Of a DNA stretch of 10,394 nt, positions 1 through 5,875 are shown in pieces. Origin of the DNA: Clostridiales bacterium. Its GTDB lineage: Bacteria; Bacillota; Clostridia; Tissierellales; Dethiosulfatibacteraceae. The notes below the pieces were generated by a model that was given only the letters and a program-made list of their open reading frames with translations, was not told where the DNA came from and searched no databases. A program made the position numbers and the translations under genes. The stretch is from the NCBI GenBank assembly GCA_003446975.1, contig DMAP01000236.1, positions 1-10,394 on the forward strand, in the 5' to 3' direction. Position 1 is the first letter of the stretch. Each line of letters starts with the position of its first letter.

Positions 1-162
1 GAGACCACAATGGAGGGAGAGCTTCCTGAACTGCTGAAAATAGTGGAAAAGGCTCAGGAAATATGTGTCGAAGAGGGTGCTGTAAGAGTACTGTCCTTCG
101 TGAAAATAGACTACTCACCGAAGGGCGTGACAATGTATGAAAAAACCTATAAGTACAGATAA
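1..162 (+). CDS. Thiamine-binding protein, MTH1187/YkoF type (3' part)
   Basis: Only the last 53 codons are in the window; the frame is open from base 1 and stops at TAA 160-162. The visible part reads ETTMEGELPELLKIV, then EEGAVRVLSFVKIDYSPKG and ends EKTYKYR. This matches the C-terminal half of the small (about 100 residue) MTH1187/YkoF-type thiamine-binding proteins (Pfam Thiamine_BP), where a TxxEGE segment leads into a helix and a beta strand with a conserved R-V-x-x-x-x-K-I-D pattern. These cytoplasmic proteins bind thiamine or its pyrimidine part and are often encoded with thiamine-precursor ABC transporters, as here. The gene overlaps the next start by 26 bases, so the two are probably translationally coupled. 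The family call comes from pattern recognition plus context; the missing N-terminus cannot be checked. Confidence 0.75.
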   Translation, partial: ETTMEGELPELLKIVEKAQEICVEEGAVRVLSFVKIDYSPKGVTMYEKTYKYR

Positions 163-925
163 TAAAGCACTTATCAAAAAAGCATTCATTCCTCTGTTTT
201 ATGTGGGGATTCTTCTGCTGTGGCAGTTTATGACAACAATATTGAATGTGCCAAGTTATATTCTACCTTCCCCTTATGTGATATGGTTGGAGTTGATCAG
301 TTCGTTCCCATTGTTGCTGATGCATGCCAGAATTACAGTCATAGAAGTGCTGGTTGGCTTTTCTATCGCGCTGTTGATGAGTGTGGTCTTATCCATCGCA
401 ATGGATAGATACAAATACATAAAAGAATTGCTTTACCCGATGATGGTCATCACACAGACTGTGCCAATTATGGCTATCGCACCACTGATGATGATCTGGT
501 TCGGGTTTGGTCTGACACCTAAAATTATAGTAGTGGTGCTCGTATGTTTTTTCCCTATAGCCGTTAGCCTGACAGAGGGTCTTGCTTCTGTGGATCCTGA
601 GCTGATTGATTTGATGAGAACAATGGATGCCAACGAGACTCAGATTTTCATGAAATGTAAGCTTCCTGCATCTTTGCCCTCGTTTTTTGCAGGGTTGAGA
701 ATAGCAGCCACCTATAGCGTAATGGGTGCTGTGGTTTCTGAATGGGTGGGTGCCCAAGAAGGACTGGGCATATTCATGACAAGGGTCATGAAGTCTTACA
801 GAACACCGGCATTGTTTGCCGTCATCATATTCATTATTGCAATCACACTGATATTTGTCGCCATAATAGACACCATAGGCAAAAGAGCAATGCCATGGAC
901 AAACGAAAGAAGGAGCTTAAGATGA
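137..925 (+). CDS. thiX: ABC transporter permease, thiamine precursor import (ThiX-like)
   Basis: A 262-residue integral membrane protein of the BPD_transp_1 class. About six hydrophobic segments are visible (roughly residues 17-37, 67-88, 101-121, 129-150, 187-207 and 224-246). The cytoplasmic coupling (EAA) loop runs from about 155 to 181 and ends in the usual L-P (176-177). The Gly normally found 12 residues before that Leu is Asp164 here, and EAA itself is DLM, so the loop is divergent. The ATG at 137 has a modest AAGGGCG ribosome site about 9 bases upstream and overlaps the preceding gene. An alternative ATG at 133 is in another frame. It is followed by an ATGA overlap with the binding-protein gene. 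It should form the membrane channel of an importer together with the next two genes. The thiamine assignment rests mainly on those neighbours; on its own it could equally be a sulfonate/nitrate/taurine-type permease. Confidence 0.8.
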   Translation: MKKPISTDNKALIKKAFIPLFYVGILLLWQFMTTILNVPSYILPSPYVIWLELISSFPLLLMHARITVIEVLVGFSIALLMSVVLSIAMDRYKYIKELLYPMMVITQTVPIMAIAPLMMIWFGFGLTPKIIVVVLVCFFPIAVSLTEGLASVDPELIDLMRTMDANETQIFMKCKLPASLPSFFAGLRIAATYSVMGAVVSEWVGAQEGLGIFMTRVMKSYRTPALFAVIIFIIAITLIFVAIIDTIGKRAMPWTNERRSLR

Positions 926-1905
926 AAAGGATTATTATATCAATACTGATACTGACAGTGACATTCACATTGAATGGGTGTCAAACCAAAACACCGGTCG
1001 AAGGTGAGACAGACAAGATAATTTTCACATTGGATTGGTTTCCAAACACTAATCACACAGGGGTATACATCGCCAAGGACAAAGGTTATTTTCAAGAGGA
1101 AGGCATAGAGATAGAAATTATACAGCCAGGAGAAAGCACTGCCGAGCAGCTTGTAGCATCAGGATCAGCCCAGTTCGGCGTGAGCTACCAGGAGAGCGTG
1201 ACATTTGCAAGATCTGAAGGGATTCCCGTTGTCTCAATCGCATCTGTGATCCAGCATAATACCTCGGGATTCATGTCTCTCAAGGATAAAGGCATACAGA
1301 CTCCCAAAGACTTTGAAGGGAAGAAGTATGGCGGATGGGGATCTCCCATTGAGATTGCGACCCTAGCCTATCTCATGGAACAGGATGGCGGAGACATCTC
1401 TCAGGTGGAGATAGTGACTATCGGTGATATAGATTTCTTTGCAGCCAGCCAGACGGGACAGGTGGATTTTGCTTGGGTTTATGAGGGATGGTCTGTCATC
1501 GAGGCAGGGCTTAAAGGTTTTGACGTCAATTACATTGATCTAGGTCAGGAAGCTGAAGTATTCGATTACTACACGCCTGTCATCATCACCAGTGAAAAAC
1601 TTATTGCAGAGGACAGGGATCTGGTTGAGAGATTCATGAGAGCTTTGGCAAAGGGATATGAGTTCGCAGTGGAGAACCCTGAAAAATCAGCTCTGATCTT
1701 TCTGAATAGCGCACCTGAGTTGAATGCTGATTTGGTCAAAGCCAGTCAGGTGTTTCTGTCAACGAAATATATCGATGATGCAGAAACCTGGGGATATCAA
1801 AATAAAGCGACATGGGACAGGTATACAGAGTGGCTTTTTGAGAACGGATTTATATCCAACAAAGTGGAATCGGAAGAAGCGTTTACCAACGATTTTTTGC
1901 AATGA
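922..1905 (+). CDS. thiY: NMT1/THI5-like substrate-binding lipoprotein (ThiY-like)
   Basis: A 327-residue extracytoplasmic binding protein that should capture a thiamine pyrimidine precursor and deliver it to the permease. The frame is open further upstream, but the ATG at 922 is the real start: AGGAG at 911-915 lies 6 bases before it, it forms an ATGA overlap with thiX, and it begins a clear lipoprotein signal (MKRIIIS, a hydrophobic run, then T-L-N-G-C with Cys20 as the lipidation site). The mature protein starts with DWFPNTNHTGVYIA (38-51), which is the hallmark of the THI5/NMT1 pyrimidine-binding family (yeast Thi5 has a very similar WxPNTNHTG). Next comes G-Y-F near 55-57, and GGWGSP (137-142) lies in the ligand-site region. 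The C-terminal half is the usual periplasmic-binding-protein type II lobe. Length is normal for the family. The ligand is probably HMP or formylaminopyrimidine; which one cannot be told from sequence. Confidence 0.87.
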   Translation: MKRIIISILILTVTFTLNGCQTKTPVEGETDKIIFTLDWFPNTNHTGVYIAKDKGYFQEEGIEIEIIQPGESTAEQLVASGSAQFGVSYQESVTFARSEGIPVVSIASVIQHNTSGFMSLKDKGIQTPKDFEGKKYGGWGSPIEIATLAYLMEQDGGDISQVEIVTIGDIDFFAASQTGQVDFAWVYEGWSVIEAGLKGFDVNYIDLGQEAEVFDYYTPVIITSEKLIAEDRDLVERFMRALAKGYEFAVENPEKSALIFLNSAPELNADLVKASQVFLSTKYIDDAETWGYQNKATWDRYTEWLFENGFISNKVESEEAFTNDFLQ

Positions 1906-2672
1906 AGGGATGTGATGGCGTGGGTTCAAGGGTAATTCTAAAAAATGTGTCAAAAACCTATATGATGGATCAGGGAAAGAGACTTGATACCCTGGATGAT
2001 GTGAGCCTTGTCCTGAATGACAAGGAGTTTGTATCGATCGTCGGGCCAAGCGGTTGTGGGAAAAGCACCATATTTCGGCTAATCACAAAGATAGAGAACG
2101 AATTCCAAGGAGAGATTCTGATCAATGACCTTCCTGTCAAGGATTCCGGAGCAACCATAAGTTATATGCAACAAAAGGATCTGCTGATGCCATGGAGAAA
2201 GGTGATCGATAATGTCATACTGCCATTGGAGATTAAAGGTTTCTCAAGAGAGAGAAGCCTAAAATTGGCTTCAGAGCATATAGATGAATTCGGACTGACA
2301 GGATTTGAGCTGGCCTATCCCAACCAACTATCGGGTGGTATGAGACAACGAGCGGCATTACTGAGAACATTTCTAGTCGACAGCAATATCATGCTTCTTG
2401 ACGAGCCCTTCGGCGCATTGGATGCCATGACAAGAACTGGCATGCAGGAGTGGCTTATGAATATCTGGCAAACCTATCAGAAATCAGTGCTGTTCATCAC
2501 CCATGATATTGATGAGGCTATATTTTTGTCGGACAGAGTCTACATCCTAAGCGAAAGACCTGGACATGTGTTGTATCAGTTGAATATTGATTTTGACAGA
2601 CCAAGGAACAAGTCCATTATGGTTTCTGAAAAGTATTTGGCATATAAAAAAGAAATCTCCGCTTATTGTTAA
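1902..2672 (+). CDS. thiZ: ABC transporter ATPase, thiamine precursor import (ThiZ-like)
   Basis: A cytoplasmic ATPase of 256 residues in the nitrate/sulfonate/taurine/thiamine-precursor (SsuB/TauB/ThiZ) group. All motifs are intact: Walker A GPSGCGKST (48-56), Q-loop YMQQKDLLMPW (88-98; the L-x-P-W is typical of this group), signature LSGGMRQR (143-150), Walker B IMLLDEP (163-169), D-loop GALD, and the switch His in FITHD (His201). The ATG at 1902 overlaps the thiY stop (ATGA) but has no ribosome site of its own, since it is preceded by a T-run. An in-frame GTG at 1920 is preceded by GAAGGGATG and would give VGSRVILKNVSKTY, which begins closer to the usual family start. The true start may therefore be 1920, with translation coupled to thiY. 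It completes the importer. No T-tailed hairpin follows the stop, so some read-through towards msrAB is possible. Confidence 0.87.
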   Translation: MKGCDGVGSRVILKNVSKTYMMDQGKRLDTLDDVSLVLNDKEFVSIVGPSGCGKSTIFRLITKIENEFQGEILINDLPVKDSGATISYMQQKDLLMPWRKVIDNVILPLEIKGFSRERSLKLASEHIDEFGLTGFELAYPNQLSGGMRQRAALLRTFLVDSNIMLLDEPFGALDAMTRTGMQEWLMNIWQTYQKSVLFITHDIDEAIFLSDRVYILSERPGHVLYQLNIDFDRPRNKSIMVSEKYLAYKKEISAYC

Positions 2673-2718
2673 TGAAAATCATTTGCATAATCATTATTTT
2701 GTATTATAATGATTATGT
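2673..2718. promoter_or_regulatory. Cluster of Fur/PerR-like operators upstream of msrAB
   Basis: Three 15-bp sites resemble the Fur-family 7-1-7 inverted repeat. The best is TTATAATGATTATGT (2704-2718), which matches 12 of the 14 defined positions of the PerR consensus TTATAATNATTATAA. The second is centred on a perfect 11-bp palindrome ATAATCATTAT (2687-2697). The third, weaker, is TGAAAATCATTTGCA (2673-2687), matching 11 of 14 positions of TGATAATNATTATCA. Centres are at 2680, 2692 and 2711. The best box covers the candidate -10 of msrAB and the second lies in the -35/-10 spacer, which fits repression. PerR control of msr genes would make sense because the enzyme repairs oxidised methionine. 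No regulator gene is in the window, so PerR versus Fur versus Zur is inference. Confidence 0.6.
2683..2710 (+). promoter_or_regulatory. Candidate sigma-A promoter of msrAB
   Basis: A perfect -10 TATAAT lies at 2705-2710, with a weak -35 TTGCAT at 2683-2688 and a 16-bp spacer. Transcription would start near 2717, about 48 bases before the msrAB ATG. The -10 is embedded in a Fur/PerR-like palindrome, and the weak -35 fits a regulated promoter. Confidence 0.5.
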
Positions 2719-2764
2719 ACATAGATTAATCAATAAGTTATTGTTACAATGAAGGAGGAATAGA

Positions 2765-3862
2765 ATGCCAAGTAAAGGGATTATACTGGCTGTCGTTTTG
2801 GGTGTGATTGGATTAGCTTTGATTCCAAAATATATAAATGCCAATAAGAAGCAGGATACAAACAACAATGAAAATACAGCCGTTACAACCAAACTAACAA
2901 AGGAGGAAAGCGAAATCGTGATGAAAGAAATCCACCTAGCTGGAGGATGTTTCTGGGGTCTGGAAGAATATATGGACAGGCTGCCTGGTGTCTTTGATGT
3001 GACTTCCGGATATGCGAACGGAAACACAGAAAACCCCACATATGAGGAAGTCTGTTACAAGAACACAGGCCATGCGGAAACAGTCCATGTAAGATATGAT
3101 TCAGAGGTAGTGGATTTGAGGACTTTATTGCTGTACTATTTCCGAGTCATAGATCCTACCAGTGTCAACAAACAAGGAAATGACGTGGGATCACAGTACA
3201 GGACAGGCATCTACTACACGGACGAGGCTCAACTGGAAGTCATCAACAAAATCATAGCCGATGAACAGGTCAATTATACAAAGCCCATAGTGGTTGAAGT
3301 GGAGCCATTGAAACACTATTATCTGGCAGAGGAATACCACCAGGACTATCTTAAGAAGAATCCCAACGGCTATTGCCATATTGATCTGAATCTTGCGGAT
3401 GAGATTATCATAGACCCAGAAAAATACATCAAGCCGGAAGATGAAATCATTAGGCAAAACCTTTCGGACTTGGAATATCAGGTAACCCAAAAATCAGCCA
3501 CTGAAAGACCTTTCACCCACGAGTATTGGAATTTCAATGGGAAGGGGATTTATGTGGATATCGTAACCGGAGAACCGCTATTCACATCGCTGGACAAGTT
3601 CGATTCCAATTGCGGATGGCCAAGCTTTGCGAAACCTATCGATGCCGAAGTGGTTGAGTATGAAAAAGATACAACATTCAACATGATCAGAACCGAAGTT
3701 AGAAGCAGAGTGGGAGACTCCCATCTGGGACATCTTTTCGAAGATGGGCCTAAGGAACTAGGTGGATTGAGATACTGCATCAATGGCGCATCCCTGAAGT
3801 TTATCGCTTATGAGGACATGGAAAAAGAGGGGTATGGCGATCTGATGAGGCTATTTGATTAA
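2765..3862 (+). CDS. msrAB: Membrane-anchored MsrA-MsrB fusion, peptide methionine sulfoxide reductase
   Basis: A 365-residue bifunctional repair enzyme. MsrA reduces methionine-S-sulfoxide and MsrB the R form in proteins, recycled by thioredoxin-like donors. Residues 5-20 are a hydrophobic N-terminal segment (signal anchor or uncleaved signal; no lipobox Cys), followed by a polar linker to about 52. MsrA domain: GGCFWG (60-65) with catalytic Cys62, SGYANG, GSQYRTGIYY (142-151), and YCHIDLN with Cys204 as probable resolving Cys. MsrB domain from about 233: RPFTHEYW, CGWPSF with Cys283 (resolving), GHLFEDGP (322-329) and RYCINGASLKF with catalytic Cys338. The two Zn-binding CxxC pairs of some MsrB proteins are absent. 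The start at 2765 has AAGGAGG (2752-2758) 6 bases upstream. An in-frame ATG at codon 53 has its own AAAGGAGG, so a shorter cytosolic form is conceivable. The anchor suggests action outside the membrane, as for streptococcal MsrAB2. It is convergent with the K+ channel gene. Confidence 0.93.
   Translation: MPSKGIILAVVLGVIGLALIPKYINANKKQDTNNNENTAVTTKLTKEESEIVMKEIHLAGGCFWGLEEYMDRLPGVFDVTSGYANGNTENPTYEEVCYKNTGHAETVHVRYDSEVVDLRTLLLYYFRVIDPTSVNKQGNDVGSQYRTGIYYTDEAQLEVINKIIADEQVNYTKPIVVEVEPLKHYYLAEEYHQDYLKKNPNGYCHIDLNLADEIIIDPEKYIKPEDEIIRQNLSDLEYQVTQKSATERPFTHEYWNFNGKGIYVDIVTGEPLFTSLDKFDSNCGWPSFAKPIDAEVVEYEKDTTFNMIRTEVRSRVGDSHLGHLFEDGPKELGGLRYCINGASLKFIAYEDMEKEGYGDLMRLFD
2899..2923 (+). promoter_or_regulatory. 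Possible internal ribosome site and second start in msrAB
   Basis: AAAGGAGG at 2899-2906 lies inside the coding sequence, 11 bases before an in-frame GTG (2918) and 14 before an in-frame ATG (2921, Met53). Initiation here would produce MKEIHLAGGCFWG, a complete MsrA-MsrB without the membrane segment. The spacing is longer than ideal and the bases also encode the linker K-E-E-S, so this may be coincidence. Confidence 0.25.
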
Positions 3863-3870
3863 GACCATTA

Positions 3871-4689
3871 TCAAAACTCGTGTCCGCATTTGTAGCAAAA
3901 CCTTGCCTTGGCAAGGTGGTTGGTGGCACCGCATATCTCGCAGGCCTTTACGGTCTGCTTTTTTTGTTCTTTTGACTCATAGGTCAACTCACTTGTGATA
4001 ATACCGGTAGGCACAGCGATGATGCCATATCCGACAAGCATGAGAAAACTGGCCACGATTTTTCCGAGCTGGGTTTGAGGAGAGATATCGCCATAACCAA
4101 CGGTTGATACAGTGACAACCGCCCAGTACATGGATTCGGGAATGTTGACGAAGCCGTTTTGCGGCCCTTCGATCACGTACATCAGGGCACCAACGATGAC
4201 GATAATAAAAATAATCGTGACTAGAAAAACTGTTAATTTAGCCTTGCTGGCCCTCAAGGCTCTCAGGAGAGCACCGGACTCATCAATATATCTGCCCATT
4301 TTAAAGACGCTGAACAATCTGAGCAGCCTCAATATCCTTATTATCGGGAAAAACCCCCCATAGGATATGAAGAATCCTAGATAAAGGGGTGCTATGGCCA
4401 GAAAATCCACAATGCCATAAAAACTAAACATATATTTGATTTTTTTTGATGATATGATCAATCTCAAAATATACTCAACAGTAAAAACAAACAAAAAAGC
4501 AGATTGGATCATATTGATCTTATCGCCATAGGTCAGATGAACAGAGGAAACACTGTCCACAATAATCAGCAGACTGCTTAAAAGAATAGAAAAAATCAAC
4601 AGGATATCAAAGCCACGTCCTGCTGGTGTATCAATGCCGTTGATAATAGTATCCAATTTGGATTTAAGGCTGTCTTTAGTGTTTTTCAT
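3871..4689 (-). CDS. Voltage-gated K+ channel (ion transport family) with C-terminal zinc ribbon
   Basis: A 272-residue membrane protein with the six-helix Kv layout: S1 about 28-46, S2 62-78 (acidic Glu72), S3 89-107 (Asp95), S4 115-130 with Arg118, Arg121, Arg124 and Lys130 spaced by three with one gap (Ser127), S5 150-172, pore helix from 185, selectivity filter TVGYGD (196-201), S6 209-234. The filter predicts K+ selectivity and S4 predicts voltage sensing. After a short linker the protein ends in a zinc ribbon (Cys250-x2-Cys253 ... Cys265-x2-Cys268, ending GHEF) instead of an RCK or cyclic-nucleotide domain. ATG at 4689 was chosen because AGGTGAT lies just upstream; the frame extends to an in-frame ATG at 4695 and GTG at 4698, which would overlap that ribosome site. 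It is the last gene of the minus operon, 24 bases after the amidohydrolase stop. The physiological role of the channel here is unknown. Confidence 0.88.
   Translation of the reverse strand: MKNTKDSLKSKLDTIINGIDTPAGRGFDILLIFSILLSSLLIIVDSVSSVHLTYGDKINMIQSAFLFVFTVEYILRLIISSKKIKYMFSFYGIVDFLAIAPLYLGFFISYGGFFPIIRILRLLRLFSVFKMGRYIDESGALLRALRASKAKLTVFLVTIIFIIVIVGALMYVIEGPQNGFVNIPESMYWAVVTVSTVGYGDISPQTQLGKIVASFLMLVGYGIIAVPTGIITSELTYESKEQKKQTVKACEICGATNHLAKARFCYKCGHEF
3900..3917. repeat. Perfect 8-bp inverted repeat near the channel gene 3' end
   Basis: ACCTTGCC (3900-3907) and GGCAAGGT (3910-3917) are separated by two bases. In RNA it would form a 7-bp stem with a 4-base loop. On the minus strand it is followed by TTTT then GC, so it resembles a weak terminator for the channel operon, but it lies 27 bases before that gene's stop codon. 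On the plus strand no T-run follows. It may act as a 3'-end barrier to exonuclease for either transcript, or be chance within the zinc ribbon codons. Confidence 0.35.
3940..3965 (+). terminator. Intrinsic terminator for msrAB inside the opposing channel gene
   Basis: The stem GCAGGCC (3940-3946) pairs with GGTCTGC (3952-3958), seven pairs including one G-U, around the loop TTTAC, and is followed by seven T residues (3959-3965). It lies 78 bases after the msrAB stop, on the msrAB strand. No other T-tailed hairpin was seen nearer the stop. It is fully inside the coding sequence of the convergent K+ channel gene, where it encodes K-K-Q-T-V-K-A-C at the start of the zinc ribbon. Confidence 0.7.
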
Positions 4690-4713
4690 ATCCATCACCT
4701 GTGGATCTATATA

Positions 4714-5856
4714 TTATCCAAGAATTTTATATGCCATATTGACTAAAATATTGATTCCGTTTAGCATGGCATCTTTGTTGAAAGTCATCTCGGGATTATG
4801 TAGGCCTGGAACCAAATCACACCCCAAACCCAGATAGGTTGTCCTGAGTGACGGTTTGAACTTTGTGAATTCATGGAAATCCTCCGATCCTGTTGTTGTT
4901 CTTTCACCCAGCAAGCCTTTATCGCCTAAAATCCCAACAATAGACTGGCTGGCAATCTGAATCATATTGTCATCATAGACTGCAGCAGGTAATCCGGGTA
5001 CGACAGTAACCTCAGCCTTGCAACCCACAGTAGATGCTCCGGTTAGTATGGCATTGTAGACCTTGTCGATCAATAGGGTCATGGACTCATTGGTATTGGC
5101 CCTTAAATCAACAGCGAGCTGACCCAACTCGGGGATAGAAGTGGTTCTTGCATCTCCAGCGTTGATGGCAATCAGCTTGGCCGAAGAGGGAATGGTCGGA
5201 TCTATCCAAATGGCATTGATAGCATTGATGATGGCTGCCATGGCATCAATGGGGTTCTTCCCCATGTGAGGTCTGCCTGAATGGGAGGTCTCACCATGAA
5301 TGGTTGCGACAATAATGGTTAGAGCACCATGTCTCAAGGCAGATATTGCTTCGCCCATTTGAGCCTCCTCTTTAGGTCTCAGATGTATTCCAACGCACAT
5401 ATCCACTTCATCCATGACTCCCGCTTTCGCCATTGCTCTTGCACCGCTTGTGGTTTCTGACTCCTCCGAGGGTTGAAAAATCAATTTAAGAGCTCCCCGT
5501 TTTACGATGCTCAGTTCTTTGGCTATTATTCCAGCAAACAATCCCATCGTTGAATGGGCATCATGACCACAGGAGTGCATAGGAACCTTTTTACCATCGA
5601 TGATATGATTAAGGGCATCCATATCAGCTCTTATGGCTAACACAGGTCCGGGTTCAGATCCCGTCACACAAGCAGTCAAGCCTGTTCCTGCAATGCCGGT
5701 GGTTACGTCAAAGTCATTCTTTCTGAGGTAATCAGAAATATAGGCGGAAGTCTTATATTCCTGTGTGGATAACTCGGGGATGGCATGCAGGTCATTGTAA
5801 ACCTTTAGGATTTCTTCTTTCTTGCTTGCCGATGATCCGATAATCTTCTTAATCAT
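4714..5856 (-). CDS. M20D family metal-dependent amidohydrolase
   Basis: A 380-residue protein of the M20D group (hippurate hydrolase, N-acyl-amino-acid amidohydrolase, IAA-amino-acid hydrolase, N-acetyl-diaminopimelate deacetylase), cytoplasmic with no signal peptide. Metal ligands are all present: Cys96, His98 in HSCGHDAH (94-101), Glu131-Glu132 in QPSEES (Glu131 the usual general base), His158 in GIHLR and His353 near the C-terminus. The dimerisation lid domain (about 177-290) carries HSGRPHMGKNPIDA, and GSEDF (323-327) is typical. It should cleave an acyl or aminoacyl amide from an amino acid; the substrate is not readable from sequence. ATG at 5856 has GAGGAG 6 bases upstream; the frame runs on to 5934 but that extension overlaps the permease and looks spurious. 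It lies 19 bases after the permease stop, so it belongs to the export operon or uses its transcript. Confidence 0.88.
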   Translation of the reverse strand: MIKKIIGSSASKKEEILKVYNDLHAIPELSTQEYKTSAYISDYLRKNDFDVTTGIAGTGLTACVTGSEPGPVLAIRADMDALNHIIDGKKVPMHSCGHDAHSTMGLFAGIIAKELSIVKRGALKLIFQPSEESETTSGARAMAKAGVMDEVDMCVGIHLRPKEEAQMGEAISALRHGALTIIVATIHGETSHSGRPHMGKNPIDAMAAIINAINAIWIDPTIPSSAKLIAINAGDARTTSIPELGQLAVDLRANTNESMTLLIDKVYNAILTGASTVGCKAEVTVVPGLPAAVYDDNMIQIASQSIVGILGDKGLLGERTTTGSEDFHEFTKFKPSLRTTYLGLGCDLVPGLHNPEMTFNKDAMLNGINILVNMAYKILG

Positions 5857-5875
5857 GTTAAACTCCTCTATTCTA

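Noticed and set aside
1..162. TPP riboswitch expected for a thiamine transport operon
   Set aside because: The window begins inside the first visible gene, so any riboswitch leader is outside and cannot be claimed.
742..921. Upstream extension of the binding-protein frame
   Set aside because: It lies inside thiX in another frame; the real start at 922 has AGGAG and begins a lipoprotein signal peptide.
3711..3723. Palindrome TGGGAGACTCCCA inside msrAB
   Set aside because: Short, within the conserved RVGDSH region of MsrB; no partner copy elsewhere in the window.
3731..3746. CATCTT-TTCG-AAGATG hairpin with a UUCG loop in msrAB
   Set aside because: It lies over the invariant MsrB motif HLFEDG and has no T-tail on either strand, so it is most simply a by-product of coding constraint.
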